A DNA stretch of 64,000 nucleotides from Agapetus fuscipes (GCA_951799405.1 OX637354.1:2356001-2420000), one strand, 5' to 3'; counted from the first letter of the stretch, positions 30,538 to 41,779 are shown. The notes: generated by a model from the sequence alone, not told the origin. Translations and numbers: made by a program.

Positions 30538-30785
30538 TCTTAGGTTTCTTCTTCTTTTTCTTCCTCGTCATCTTCTCCCTCTTCGCCTTCTTCCTATTTT
30601 TCTATTTATGTTTCCTCATCTTCTTATTTTTCTTATTCATTTTCTTCTCCGTTTCTTAGTCTCCTTTATCGTCTACTTCTTCTTTGACTTCTTTTCATCT
30701 TCATTTTCTACTCAATCGTCTTCTTTCCCTTCTTCGACTTCTTCATTTTCTTCTTCTTCTACGCCTTCTTCTTCTTTCTCGTAAT
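30538..30785 (+). repeat. Pyrimidine tract (TTC-rich)
   Basis: About 250 bases of TTCTTC/TCTTCT-type sequence, strongly strand-biased. Confidence 0.8.
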
Positions 30786-30819
30786 TTATTTTATCACTTT
30801 CGGCTTAGAGATACATTTT

Positions 30820-31120
30820 TAGAGTATGGTATGTCGGTAGAATGATTTCTCCACCTACAGGGAGTTTCGGTACTTCTTTTATTGTAAGAACAAAGATCAT
30901 TCTCTAAACATGGAGAATCGCTACTTGCTAGATTTTACCAGAACATTCGATTTAACCAATCTCGAATAAATAATTATCCTTATAAGTTCATTTCATCTAT
31001 TTATTTCTGGAGAGACTTCGGTCTTTAGTTACACTACAAATAAAGAGCATTCTCGAAACATGTAGAATCGCTACATACCACCCTGCTAGACTTCACCAGA
31101 ACATTTGATTCAACATTCAC
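30820..31120 (+). repeat. Diverged direct duplication
   Basis: 30870-30955 and 31010-31110 share ACAAAGATCATTCTC-like, ACATGGAGAATCGCTAC-like and ACCAGAACATTCGATT-like phrases. Confidence 0.5.
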
Positions 31121-31139
31121 ATGTTTCTTTTTTTTTTTT

Positions 31140-31444
31140 AATCTTGTGCGGAAGACTCCTGAGATTTCAGAGACTCTAAGGGTTTATGACACTGTTGTAG
31201 TGCCGCAGAGGTGTTTACGAGCTTGGTCGTCGCTACAATACCCCAATACTCAAACCAGATCCAGTGGCTGTAAGGCTGGATGGACCTTTAGTGACCGGTC
31301 TTTGGTAAAGGTTTTATGATTTTAAACTAGCGAAGAGCATGTTTGAAAATAAAAATGGTAAATTTGTTTTGCTCTACCAGGATTCGAACCCACAACCTTC
31401 CATTTACGAATCCGAAGTGTTGCCACTGGACTACGAAACGGTCT
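31140..31444 (-). mobile_element. SINE-B with B2 head and B1 tail
   Basis: The head CGTAGTCCAGTGGCAACACT is B2 type. The 3' part (CACTGTTGTAGTGCCGCAGA in plus orientation, and the CCTGAGATTTC block) is B1 type. This is a mosaic. Confidence 0.7.
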
Positions 31445-31910
31445 GGGTTGGCGTTCAACGTAATGAATTTCTAGAGAGACTTACCATTACACCCACACAG
31501 AAAACCAAACACAACTACACAATATCCCACATATTCGTAACAATTTGTAAGCGCTATGTTTAATTTAAGGTAAAAGCATACCTCGAGTGGTACTCTCCGT
31601 TCTGGACAAAATGCTACAACCACAATTGTAAAGGAATTATTAATGTTGCTTGGTGTGTTTGTAATGTCTCTATAAAGAGCACGCCTCTGACAATCGGCCT
31701 GGTTGCTAATTAATTTGGTGATTATAATAATTATACAGAGGTCATTGTTGGGCCTTCCACGTCATCACCCCTTCATCTCTGCCCTCTCACCTCCTCCACC
31801 TTAATGACCTGAGAAATTAGCTAGAAAATAAGGACCTTGAATCACAGCATTGAATTTATTTTTAAATTTAAAATTTTATACAGTATTTGTTGTCATATAA
31901 ACAACATACC
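31445..31910. other. Unassigned sequence
   Basis: 31485-31545 weakly resembles the direct repeat at 26370-26440. Otherwise nothing. Confidence 0.3.
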
Positions 31911-32212
31911 TGTCCGGTCCGAAGTGTAGTGGTTAACATTTCTGACTCGTACACGAAAGGTTGTGAGTTCGAATCCCGGAGCAGCACACAAAAAATATAC
32001 CATTTATATTTTCAAATGTGCTCTTCGCTGGGTAAAACATTCACATACCAAAGTCTGGTCACTGAAGGTCCATCCAGCCTTACAGCAACTGGGTCTTGCT
32101 TAAGAATTGGTGCTTTTTAAAGTGATGACCAAGCTCGCAGAGGGCTCTTGAGGTGTTATCCACCAAAAACAGCGCTCACCAAATTAATCATGCTAATATT
32201 ATTATTAACTAT
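31911..32212 (+). mobile_element. SINE-B2, near full length
   Basis: Head CCGAAGTGTAGTGGTTAACA, GAGTTCGAATCCCGG, body, AACAGCGCTCACCAAATTAA, ATTATTATTA tail. Confidence 0.8.
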
Positions 32213-32270
32213 TCTATCCTTGATTTAATGCATATTTTATCATGTCTTAAATACCAAAAAAAAACTCATT

Positions 32271-32492
32271 GTCTGGTCGATAGCGCACATGGTAGAGTGT
32301 TTGCATTCCATGCCGAGAGCTCGGGTTCGAATCCCACCGAGAGTGTCAGAAATGATTTCCCGTTTTGGGGTTTATTTAAAAAAAAAACAACACAAAATAC
32401 CGGCAATGCTTACTCAGAATTCACAAAAAACGAGCACAAGGATCTGGAAAACCCCCACTTCAATTATTGAAGTAGTTGGGGTAAGGCCGGCC
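32271..32492 (+). mobile_element. SINE-A, 3' shortened
   Basis: tRNA-like head with B-box GGGTTCGAATCCC. Stops at GTAAGGCCGGCC. Confidence 0.8.
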
Positions 32493-32528
32493 AAAGTTTC
32501 CCTATAATTGTAGCATAGTTGAAGTTGT

Positions 32529-32880
32529 TCAATCTAATCTAATCTAAGTTGCAAAGGTATGTAACATTGGGGATTCACATTGCATGCATTCTCACAAGCA
32601 GACACGCAGAAGTTCGCGGTTGCGCATGCCGTATGTGAACCTACAATATAGAAACCAAGTCTCAAATGGACAAACACCCTGCAACTCTTGCCGACCTTCC
32701 CTGAAACAGGGGTGACATTGGCAAAGTGAACCATTTTTTACAGTATGGGTGGTCAGCCTCATAACAACCTATAAATAAAGAAATTCAAACAATTAATTAC
32801 AAAATAAGCCAAGGAAATAATTATGCTTCCTTACAAATGAATATTTCTTACACCTCTCAAGCGCGCGGTTCAAAATAAAA
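32529..32880 (-). mobile_element. V unit with extended upstream part
   Basis: V proper is 32529-32779. 32780-32875 is the same sequence as 33800-33895, so at least 90 bp beyond the head belong to this subfamily. Confidence 0.75.
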
Positions 32881-33280
32881 TGAAATCTTAAATGACTTTA
32901 CGTCTTGAGGAATTTAAGTTTTCGTTTCTATAATTTTTCTGATGTGTTAAGGTCGAATCTCGATTCAGAATAGCACCATAATTTTCAGTCGTATTTTGCA
33001 TGTGGCCTGAGAGGAGGTGTGAGTGTGGAGTGGAAAGAAGGTGTGAGAGATGAACAAACAAACCTCGGGCATTGTTTCTATGAAGAAGAAATGGTCGTCC
33101 TCCTTCAGGAGGGCGGAGGCTAATTGTGGTGATAATCGTGGAAAGTGGAGGAGGGGAAAGGAATGGTGTTGGTGAAAAGGAAGGAAAAGGAGTAAAAAGT
33201 AGGTGATCAGCGATTCTGCACCACTCAATAATCATGAGAAGTGAGAAGGAATGCTGTTAGTGAAAAAGAGTGAACAATAA
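32881..33280. other. Unassigned sequence
   Basis: A 115-codon minus frame (33235-32888) is open but low in complexity (P/S/L-rich) and without a domain. I do not call it a gene. Confidence 0.3.
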
Positions 33281-33541
33281 TAATATTAGGATGATTTCTT
33301 TGGTGAGCGCTGTTTTGTGTGAATCACACCTCAAAAGCCCTCTGCGAGCTTGGTCGTTACTGTAGAAAGCGTCAATTCTCAAGCAAGACCCAGTTGGTGA
33401 AATTCTGGATGGACCTTTGGTGACTGGTCTTTGGTAAAGGTACATGAATATTTTAACCCAGCGAAGAGCTTATTTGAAAATATATACATTTTTTTTTTGA
33501 CGTCGCCGGGTTTCGAACCCACAAACTATAATTTACGAGTC
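33281..33541 (-). mobile_element. SINE-B2
   Basis: Tail AATAATAATATTAGGATGAT. The body is complete; the head is cut at TTTACGAGT, where the V tail begins. Confidence 0.75.
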
Positions 33542-33895
33542 TAATCTAATCTAATCTAATCTAAGTTGCAAAGATATGTTACATTGGAAATTCACATTAC
33601 ATGCATTCTCACAACCAGCCACGTACAAGTTCGCGCTTGCACATGCCTCATGTGAACCTACAACATAAAAACCAAATCTAAAATGGATATACACCCTGCA
33701 ACTCTTGCCGTCCTTCCCTGAAACAGGGGTGACATTGGCAAAGTGAACCTTTTTTTTTACAGTATGGGTGGTCAACCTCATACCACCTATAAATCAAGGA
33801 ATACAAACAATTAATTACAAAATAAGCCAAGGAATTAATTTTGCTTCCTTACAAATGAATATTTCTTACACCTCTCAAGCGGTTCAAAGCTCTGT
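33538..33895 (-). mobile_element. V unit with extended upstream part
   Basis: Four-fold (TTAGA) tail. The open V frame is about 76 codons. The upstream part is shared with 32780-32875. Confidence 0.8.
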
Positions 33896-34160
33896 CAAAA
33901 AGGTTTGTACCGCCAAAAATGCTTCTGATGGTGATGACTGTTTGATTTGCGGCAAATCGTCGATAAGCACCCCCGCTCCCTGTGCTTCTTGTTTTAAGCT
34001 CTACGCTTCCATTCAATTAGCAATTACCCCATTAGCTCTCGATGACAGGGCGGCATTCTGAGGTGGGACCCCTCCATCACACCCCCGGGGGTCTATCTGA
34101 ACCCCTCAGGGGTCGGTCGGAACCTCCACTATACAGGAGCGCAATTTCGATAACACCCTT
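33896..34160. other. Unassigned; a Cys-pair peptide on plus
   Basis: A plus frame encodes CLICGKSSISTPAPCASC, a C-x2-C...C-x2-C spacing. It continues out of V sequence and stops soon after, so I do not call a gene. Confidence 0.3.
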
Positions 34161-34405
34161 AGGGCTTGTTGCACCAAATTCCAATCAGAAAAATATCAAA
34201 ATTAAGTGAGATTTCTCCCATTAAATCAAAAATTTGGTTGCACATACGTAAGTCAGCTGGTGTACATCATCTTTCCTGTCCAAATTCCATCATATTATCA
34301 CCCACTTCTGAGAAATATTTCATTGAGGTCCTTACCAGAATTACATAAGTAATCAAATTTGATGTGTAAATCAAATATTGAAAGGAGGTTGGTGCAACAT
34401 ACCCT
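34161..34405. mobile_element. MITE-3, copy 1
   Basis: Ends AGGGCTTGTTGCACCAAATT and GGTGCAACATACCCT. Interior shared with 45310-45546. No ORF. Confidence 0.8.
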
Positions 34406-34464
34406 AAGAAATAATAACCTAGAAGAAGTCCGCTTGCCCGTAAAACTATTTATTATTAGGCCCC

Positions 34465-34518
34465 TAATCGCCAATGCAGGCAAGAAGATACAGTTTATGT
34501 GTAGCTTAGTTGCGTTGA
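34465..34518 (+). mobile_element. SINE-A tail fragment
   Basis: CAGGCAAGAAGATACAGTTT then GTGTAGCTTAGTTGCGTTG. The CAGGCAAG variant is the one seen in composite copies. Confidence 0.6.
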
Positions 34519-34689
34519 ATCTCTAAAAAAGTATTTTCAATAACAGACGACATTGAACGGAAGTAATTTTAACCGTACAATTATCATATTGTATTTATCT
34601 GTTAAAAGTCTACATCCTCTACCGAAATAAAAACTTCCAGTTTCGTCTTTTCGGGCTTTGTACCCAGGCTATATAGTCGCTAGATAATG

Positions 34690-35195
34690 TTATGTTATTT
34701 TTCTAAATAACATAGAAATGGAATTCCCAAAGTGTGTGCAGTATGTATCGTGGGCCGAACAGAGCCGAACGGTCACGGAAACAGCCGAACTGCGCCGTGC
34801 GATCTCATCGGCCCGTCCATTATCTCTCGTCAGTTCTGGGCAACCTGTGAGCAAGGTCAGACGTCGGCGATCAAGCACCAAGCGGTGCGAGGGAGAGCAT
34901 TTCAATAGAGCTCTTTCCCACTTTTACTTGGATTTCCTGCCAGCAAAGGAATCCGCCTTGTGGACCAGAGACGGGTGCATAGGAGCGCCCACCCAGAGGC
35001 TCAAACGTGTGGACGCGTCAGCCTCGTGGGCTGCCGCTGCCTGGAGCTTTGCCCCATGTCCTTAGTTCAGAACTCCAGTCAACAGAAGAGTGATGTGAAG
35101 TGACGTGTAGGCTTTCTGAAGCAGGTCTAGCCATTTATCGTTTCCCATTTCTAGTCCCTTATTAAGTGTTAAATAATCCTTTTTTTGTTTCCTTT
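34690..35195 (+). repeat. LTR-like repeat, copy 1
   Basis: About 500 bp shared with 42009-42505 (inverted). It runs from TTTTTCTAAATAACAT to TCCCTTATTAAGTGTTAAAT. One frame stays readable in both copies (WAEQSRTVTETAELRRAI; FLPAKESALWTRDGCIGAPT). The poly(A)-signal-like end suggests an LTR, but I see no internal retroviral-type region or clear TG..CA ends. Confidence 0.6.
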
Positions 35196-36059
35196 AAATC
35201 ATGTTTTAATTTACAACCCTTCCCAAGATTGAACATGGCAATACAAGAGAATGAGATTCAACGCCTTGAAAGAAGTTGATGATGTTGATGATAGCTAGCC
35301 GGGAGTATGCAAGTATATTGGAACCTCTCCGGGAGTACACATATTAACATAGCAATAAGACGGCGAAATATAACAAGTAAAAATAACACTGTATATCTTT
35401 ATTCTGCCAATGATTTTATCGTTATTATTTTTATAACGCGTCAGGCACATTAGCCTCAGTAACCTCGACGTTCTGGGGAGGGTGGGACTTCGAGTCATGC
35501 GTTAGCCCTTGATTTGAGGATTCTCTTTTTCCTTTCTTGAGTAGAGTAACTTTAGCTGATTAACTTCAACGGGAAGGCCTTCCGCCACCAACCATTGCAA
35601 GTGAAGATCACCAAGTGAAGCGACTCCGCATGAGTTGCATGAACTTGGTGGGTGGAAGTGAGTCGAGTGCCCATCTCTTTCACTCGTGAATATCGCTTGG
35701 TGGCTGGCGCAGGGGCGCTATTGAAATTGCGACTTAGAGTGTAGGCAGGACTCCTTTCAGCCCCCTGAAACCCCATCATTACAGGTAAGGCTGTATATTA
35801 GAATTGGAAGGGTGGAATTATATTATGTACACAGAGATTCCTGATAACAGAAGCGACTAATGATCGATTTTCTTTGACGCGTTAAAATGTTTTCCTTCAG
35901 TTGTTTGATTCTGATTTCAAAACCAAATCGTTCCATAGTATCCTAAAACAAAGAATACTTCTGAGTTTTGTTATTGTTGTGGTTTTAGCGTTCAAAAATC
36001 TTTAAATTAAAAAAACACTGGTCTTCTTTACAGAATATTTATTTTACACTTAGATTTAT
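35196..36059. other. Unassigned sequence
   Basis: 35460-35790 is GC-richer and ends with CATTACAGGTAAGG, which looks like an exon-donor junction. I cannot support a reading frame into it. Nothing else recognised. Confidence 0.3.
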
Positions 36060-36195
36060 GTAACAATTTATATTTATATTTTGTATTGTTTGTGTATTAA
36101 CACTGTGAAAATTCATATTGTGTAATTTATAATTTTTTGAATGTATTCAAACAAAACACTGTTTATTTTCACAATAAAAAAAAAATATATTTATT
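36060..36195. mobile_element. Penelope-like terminal region
   Basis: Shares TTGTTTGTGTATTAACACTG and the AAACACTGTTTATTTTCAC phrase with 2868-2960. Confidence 0.45.
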
Positions 36196-36200
36196 TTTAA

Positions 36201-36353
36201 CTAATCTAATCTAATCTAAGTTGCAAAGATAATTATGTTACATTGGAGATTCACATTACATGCATTCTCATAACCAGACACGTACAAGTTCGCGCTTGCA
36301 CATGCCTCATGTGAACCTACAACATAAAAACCAAATCTCAAATGGACATACAA
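36201..36353 (-). mobile_element. V unit, tail half
   Basis: Three-fold (TTAGA) tail. Stops at AAATGGACATACA. Confidence 0.75.
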
Positions 36354-36519
36354 TTCACATTTATGCTTTAGCAATTTACATTAATTATTTCACCGTTGGT
36401 TCACTTTCACTTACAATGTCTTTCTTGTTCAAAAGCAGAGCGACGTATATGGACTTATCACCTGCAGGTGACTAGGGCCTAATAAACTCCTAAAGACAGT
36501 AGTTGCAAGAAGCCAATTT
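36354..36519. other. Unassigned spacer
   Basis: Nothing recognised. Confidence 0.3.
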
Positions 36520-36672
36520 TGCTGGATTCTTCTAGAACATAAGGCTTCCAGTAGGTACATAGTTGAATGTCTCTTTCCTAGGTACCTATAATAATTACTC
36601 CAACTTATATCGGCTATAACTACACCTACCTACCTAACTAACATTAATAGTATTTCTTATTTACATAACATT
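36520..36672 (+). repeat. Dispersed repeat T, copy 2
   Basis: Parallel to 7855-8029. Confidence 0.55.
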
Positions 36673-36783
36673 ATCTATAATCTAAGTTACAAGGATATAT
36701 TAACATTCAAAGCCCATATCAAATACATGCCCACAAACGAACACGTGTAAGTTCGCGCTTACAAATGCTGAAATTGTATAAAC
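36670..36783 (-). mobile_element. V unit, tail third
   Basis: TATAATCTAAGTTACAAGGA to CTTACAAATGCTGAA. Confidence 0.65.
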
Positions 36784-36786
36784 GTT

Positions 36787-37109
36787 TTTTTTTTTTTTTT
36801 AAGAAATCCTGTGCGGGAGACTCCCTAGATTCTAGAGATTCTAGGGGTCTATGACACTTGTTGTAGTGCCGCAGAGGTGTACGAGCTTGGTCGTCGCTAC
36901 AAAGCGCGTATACTCAAGCAAGACCCAGTTGCTGTAAGGCTGGATGGACCTTTGGTGACCGGTCATTGGTAAAGGTTTATGAATTTTTCAACCCAGCGAA
37001 GAGCAAATTTCAAAATATAAATGGTCTATTTTTTGTGCTCCGCCGGGATTCGAACCCACAACCTTCCCATTCAGAGTCCGCAGTGTTACCACTGAGCTAC
37101 GGACCGGTC
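36787..37109 (-). mobile_element. SINE-B1, near full length
   Basis: Minus strand: head GACCGGTCCGTAGCTCAGTG, B-box GGGTTCGAATCCC, body, ACACTTGTTGTAGTGCCGCA in plus orientation, and a poly(A) tail (T-run at 36787-36800). Confidence 0.85.
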
Positions 37110-37229
37110 AACTTCTTTTACTTTTACTAACTTTCTGCTGTATTATTTTTAATAAAGAATACTTTTTTGTGTACATATTTCGTACTTAGTCAATTAGTTT
37201 TGTTTCATATGTATAAAATTCTTTATTGT

Positions 37230-37520
37230 AAGTATAATTGATTTAAAAAATGTAATTTGTCGTGTATGTTCCTTGACTTATAGGTTGGTATGCGGCTGAC
37301 CACCCATACTGTAAAAAATGGTTCTCTTTGCCGATGTCACCCCTGTTTCAGGGAAGGTCGGCAAGAGTTGCAGGGCTTATGTTCATTTGAGATTGGGTTT
37401 TTATATTGTAGATCCACATGCGGCATATGTTAGCGCGACATTATTATACATATCTGCTTGTGGGAATGCGTTTAATTTGAATCTTAATTGAAATATATCT
37501 CTGCAGCTTAGATGTAGATT
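37230..37520 (+). mobile_element. V unit with R4-like spacer
   Basis: GATTTAAAAAATGTAATTTG and TGTATGTTCCTTGACTTATA upstream of the head are the same as at 22120-22160, the spacer between R4 and V. Confidence 0.75.
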
Positions 37521-37799
37521 TATATTTAAACACGCACCTATACATGTACTATAGCTTGGGTAGAACCAAGTAGGAGTATGATCCATGATAGTGGTATTAG
37601 TGCATAATCTTTATCACGCTGGTGGAACGCTCTGGTTTTAGAATCATCCACTTTGTTCGAGAACAGTCGAGAACCGTCCTTATAAACGAGTATAAATGTG
37701 GACGGCAATCGTGTGCAGGCAGAGTGTCGATAAAACATTGAGCTGAGAAGTTCGAAAGCCAGAGCTGGAATCAATTGTTGTAATTTGTGAACTAAAATA
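37521..37799. other. Unassigned sequence
   Basis: A minus frame of 95 codons covers part of it. No domain or repeat partner. Confidence 0.3.
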
Positions 37800-37848
37800 C
37801 AGAGGGCTCTTGAGGTGTGATACACACAAAAACAGCGCTCACCAAATC
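37800..37848 (+). mobile_element. SINE-B2 tail fragment
   Basis: AGAGGGCTCTTGAGGTGTGA to CAGCGCTCACCAAATCC. Confidence 0.65.
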
Positions 37849-38105
37849 CTAATCTAATCTAATCTAATCTAAGCTGCAAAGATATATAACATAAAAGATT
37901 TATATTCAATGCATTCCCACAAGCAGACATGTATAATTTCGCGCTAACACATGCCGCATGTGGACCTACAATATAAAACCCAATCTCAAATGAACATAAT
38001 CCCTGCAAATCTTGCCGTCCTTCCCTGAAACAGGGGTGACAATGGCAAAGTGAACCATTTTTTACAGTATGGGTGGTCAGCCGCATACCAACCCATAAGT
38101 CAAGG
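37849..38105 (-). mobile_element. V unit, complete
   Basis: Four-fold (TTAGA) tail to the TTGACTTATGGGTTGGTATG head (minus strand). Open V frame of about 80 codons. Confidence 0.8.
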
Positions 38106-38550
38106 AGCATCCCAATCCTCATCCCAATACTACTAAATTTTGTAAAATAAATTCTGTAAAAATAAATAATTGCAGTTTAATTAAAAGAGAAGAGAAAAAA
38201 TAACAATATACCATCAGATACACACTGTAGACCATGCAACTCATTCTCAAACTATGCGTGTAAGAGAGTATATTTAACATTGTGAAGGCACACCCTCACC
38301 CACCCTATAACTCTCCGTAACCAGTGATTTGTACGTGGATGTTTGCCTAGTACATAATTATACAGCACAGTTAATAAATGGGTGCCATACATCACAGATT
38401 CTACTGCTGCAAGGTGCGTTTATTCCAGTCAACCTAAATTCACGACTTTATCAAATCCAGGGATCGATTTTGTTTCAGGTCTACGAAAATTTGAAAGGTT
38501 TATAGATGAATACATCTAACAAAAATACACAATGGGACTAAGGTTTTTGT
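38106..38550. other. Unassigned sequence
   Basis: Nothing recognised. Confidence 0.3.
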
Positions 38551-38551
38551 T

Positions 38552-39165
38552 TTGAGTATACAAGCAAGAAATTGCGTACCACCTGACGCCATGAAGGCGC
38601 TGATAAATGCCTTCGTCATCTCCAAGGTAGACTACTGCAACGGTATCTATGCTGCACAACCAAAATGCCAGCTAAACAGATTGCAGTCTGTAATGAACGC
38701 CAGCGCCCGCCTGATTTATGGTCAGAGCAAGTACTGCCATATTACTCCACTCCTGCAGAAGCTTCACTGGTTGAGGATCCCAGAAAGGATTAAATTTAAG
38801 CTGGGCCTCACGGTACACAAAGCGCTGCATGGAGTGGCGCCAGAGTACTTGCAGGAGCTGATACTACCGAAGAGTCTGAGCGAGAGGGGGCTCACTCTGC
38901 GATCTGCCGACAGTGCTCTTACATCTGTCAGCACTCAACACAGAAAAAGATGTACAGTGTTCGGAGACCGCGCTTTCGCCGTTGCGGGACCGTCCACTTG
39001 GAACCAGCTGCCTCCTGAAGTGCGTGCCAAGGAAGGGATCGAGAGCTTCAAGAAGGGAATGAAGACCCATTTCTTCACCGCCGCGTCAAGCCTGAAAGCG
39101 CCCTTGCAGTGACAGTAGTCACGGAACGGCGCTATAAAAATCATCATCATCATCATCATAATTAG
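38552..39165 (+). mobile_element. C2-like LINE 3' end, open frame
   Basis: 186 codons to the stop at 39112: MKALINAFVISKVDYCNGIY, QPKCQLNRLQSVMNASARLI, LLQKLHWLRIPERIKFKLGL, LRSADS, GDRAFAVAGPSTWNQLPPEV and FKKGMKTHFF. A CGCTATAAAAATC 3' end and an (ATC)n tail at 39140-39160 follow. It is the longest CR1/L2-like coding remnant here and has no broken frame. Confidence 0.88.
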
Positions 39166-39169
39166 AAAG

Positions 39170-39562
39170 GCAGATATATTGTCTTGTCTTGTATCCTGCC
39201 ACCATTCCTCTAGGGGTAGCCGGTGCCTCCACACAAGTGCCTCCACTTGACTCTGTCCTTGCATACTTTTTTCATCTCATCTAGTTGCATCACTCTTTTC
39301 ATGCACGCTCTTCTCTTGTTTCCACTCTGTAAATTCCATTCATTCGCCATCTCACTTATATGATCAATCCATTCTTTCCTAGGTCTTCTCCTTTCACGCT
39401 TACCTATTACATTCCCTTTATACACTTTATTTGTCAGTCGGTCTTTATTTATCCTTTCAATATGTCCAAACCATCGCATCACACTTCTTTGAACTTTCAC
39501 TTTCACGCTTTCTTTTACTCCGCATTCATTCAGAACCCATTCGCAATATATTCCACACACTA
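39170..39562 (-). mobile_element. R1-type LINE 3' end, open frame
   Basis: 116 codons on the minus strand: NECGVKESVKVKVQRSVMRW, FGHIERINKDRLTNKVYKG, RRPRKEWIDHISEMANEWNL, MKRVMQLDEMKKVCKDRVKW. Confidence 0.8.
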
Positions 39563-39835
39563 ATGATGATCACACCAACACAAATGGTGCTGGGCAAGTC
39601 ACGTCGCAAGACAGGACCATGACAGGTAGCAGAAAAGGATCGTCCAGTAACGGCTCAGGATGTCCAAGTGGGGAGCGGGGAGACCCCAACTGAGGTAGCT
39701 GGACGAAATCAAGTGAACTGCAGGCAACGGATGGCTGAACACAGCAGCCGATAGACAGGGATGGAGATGATTGGAAGAGGCCTACGCCCAGGTGTGGACT
39801 GAGAAAAATTGAGGAGGAAGAAGAAGATATAAAGG
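39563..39835 (+). mobile_element. R2 LINE 3' end, frameshifted
   Basis: Encodes the HQHKWCWASHVARQDHDR-like track in two frames, then PTEVAGRNQ-like sequence. GAGGAAGAAGAAGA tail. It abuts the 5' end of the R1-type copy, tail-out. Confidence 0.7.
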
Positions 39836-39892
39836 TTATTAGAAAATGTCTACCGTCAGATGCGGTTAAGCCGCCGGTGAGCGCGTTTGCGA

Positions 39893-40018
39893 TGTTCATG
39901 TTCATTTGAAGCTTGGATTTTAATTTGTAAGTGCGAATTTACACGTGTCTATTTGTGGGCATGCATTTAAAATGAATTTTAGATGTTTACATATCTTCGC
40001 AACTTAGATTGTAGATTG
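39893..40018 (+). mobile_element. V unit, 3' half
   Basis: From TGTTCATTTGAAGCTTGG to the TTAGATTGTAGATTG tail. Confidence 0.65.
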
Positions 40019-40044
40019 TTATAGAGCTGTATATAGAGCATTCT

Positions 40045-40286
40045 TTGACTTATATGTTGGTATGAGGCTGACCACCCATACTGTAAAAATGGTTCACATT
40101 GCCAATGTCACCCCTGTGTCAGGGAAGGTCGGCAAAAGTTGTAGGGCTTATGTTCATTTGAAGTTTGGATTTTATTTGTGAGTACCCATTCAGCATTTGT
40201 AAGCGCGAGATACACGTGCTTGTTTGTGGGCATACATTTGAGAGCTTTAAATGAATATATCCTTGCAACTCAGATTATAGATTATT
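40045..40286 (+). mobile_element. V unit (TTATAGA tail type)
   Basis: Head GACTTATATGTTGGTATGAG, tail CAGATTATAGATTATTC. Confidence 0.8.
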
Positions 40287-40472
40287 CATACATTACATAT
40301 GTCTGTGGCCATGTATTTGATGTAGGTAAGTTTGAATGTGAAATTTTGAAGATTATAGATTACAGATGCAGCTTGTATTAGCGCGAATTCCCACGTGTCT
40401 GCTTGTGGGCGTGCATTAAGTATAAGCCTTCAATTTGAAAACAACTTTACGACTTAGATGATAGATTATAGG
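40287..40472 (+). mobile_element. V scraps
   Basis: 40373-40472 is a V 3' part (TTAGCGCGAATTCCCACGTG to GATGATAGATTATA). 40300-40370 is more diverged. Confidence 0.5.
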
Positions 40473-40867
40473 AAGCTTTTTGAGTAATCCATACCACGTC
40501 ACAGATTTCCCGATATACTAATATTTTCAACATGTTTGTTTATTATCAGCCTTCAGGTATTGCTTTCATATATCTTTGTATTGTATACAACAGCGGTTCT
40601 CAAAATTGATCAAAATAAAACAATGAAAAGACACTTTATTTTCATATTTAATTATGTCATTTAAAATGGATATTATTTGCTAAGTTTTCTCTGAAACATT
40701 GAAAAAATTAACCTAAATATACCCCCCGGGTCTAATTCTGACATGTCAATTTAAACGAAAAAAAAAATGATATCCTTGGTTGATCCACGGTAGGTACATA
40801 TTTTTTTTGTTTTGACAATTCACTTCAGGCAGCAGATGAGCTATGGATTAGTCGTGTGTGAATAACT
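40473..40867. other. Unassigned AT-rich sequence
   Basis: Nothing recognised. Confidence 0.3.
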
Positions 40868-40988
40868 TCACTTTCACACATTCTCTTACAAGATCACCGC
40901 ATATTTCTCTTACAAGATCATTCCTCACCCTATTACTCCGTTTCTCGCAATCATACTTCTTAACAAGTCCATTTCAACAGTATCCTTA
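40868..40988 (-). mobile_element. R4 LINE fragment
   Basis: The minus strand matches 21645-21745: TVEMDLLRSMIARNGVIG-like, with frame changes. Confidence 0.65.
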
Positions 40989-40992
40989 AAAA

Positions 40993-41304
40993 AAACGCAA
41001 CTAAGCTACACATATAGTGTAACTTCTTGCCGCGTTATCCTCGAAAGGGTCGCATGTGGCGAGTTGAACCTATTTATTTTTACAGGTAAGGGGGCCGGCC
41101 TTACGCCAACCACTTCAGTTGAAGTGGAGGTTCCCCAGCTCCCGAGAGTGCTGGTACTCATTTCTTGTGAAGGCTGAGTAAACCTTGCCGGTATTTTATT
41201 TTGGGGTTTGAAATAAACACCGAAACGGGATATCATTTCTGACACCTTCGGTGGGATTCGGCATGGAATGCAAGCTGAGCTACCACCTGAGCTATCGACC
41301 GGAC
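40993..41304 (-). mobile_element. SINE-A, near full length
   Basis: Tail AACTAAGCTACACATATAGT to head CACCTGAGCTATCGACCGG (plus orientation). A small deletion removes the B-box region. Confidence 0.8.
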
Positions 41305-41428
41305 TAATATTATTTATTATTTTATTATTAATATTGTAATTGTGGACTTTGAGAACCTATGGTGTACGTGATACTCTGTACACACGTCAGTCTCCCAAAT
41401 GCTGGTTCCCATAATGGCGCAACCCGAG

Positions 41429-41575
41429 CCTCCATATCCCGGGGCCACAATAACAGGCGGTAACGTGAGACGCGGCGCTAATAATCGCTACATTTATTCA
41501 TCAACCAAATATATTCACTCACCTCTCCATCACGACAGACTGTTACTGTGGCTCTACTGCTGCCATTCCACTAGT
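41429..41575 (+). repeat. Direct repeat, left copy
   Basis: CCTCCATATCCCGGGGCCAC through GACAGACTGTTACTGT. About 145 bp, repeated at 42517-42656. Confidence 0.8.
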
Positions 41576-41779
41576 GGTACTTCCTCTTCTTCTTCAATGG
41601 CTCTACAGCACTGTTAGGTTTTTAAATGGAAAGGTACCTTTTGTTGTACTTTCAGGATACTCACTCAGGCTAGCTTCTTCGGCATCACTCTCAGGGCGTG
41701 GGGTTCTTTCTTTGTGTTGCTTACTTTATACTTTGTGAAGGGTTGTATATTGAAACATGATTTAAAATAAACAACAATA

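Noticed and set aside
30538..30785. Functional polypyrimidine or promoter region
   Set aside because: Plain TTC-type low-complexity sequence with no gene next to it.
32888..33235. 115-codon ORF on the minus strand
   Set aside because: Low-complexity P/S/L-rich composition, no domain, no conserved start context.
33896..34061. Zinc-ribbon-like protein (CLICG...CASC)
   Set aside because: The frame starts inside V sequence, ends soon after the cysteines, and there is no splice or start support.
35700..35785. Coding exon ending in CATTACAG|GTAAGG
   Set aside because: Donor-like sequence is present, but no reading frame with recognisable content or an acceptor upstream could be supported.
38552..39112. 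Host gene with a 186-codon open frame
   Set aside because: The peptide is the C-terminus of a CR1/L2-like LINE (KLHWLRIPERI, FAVAGPSTWNQLP) and ends in the LINE 3' repeat.
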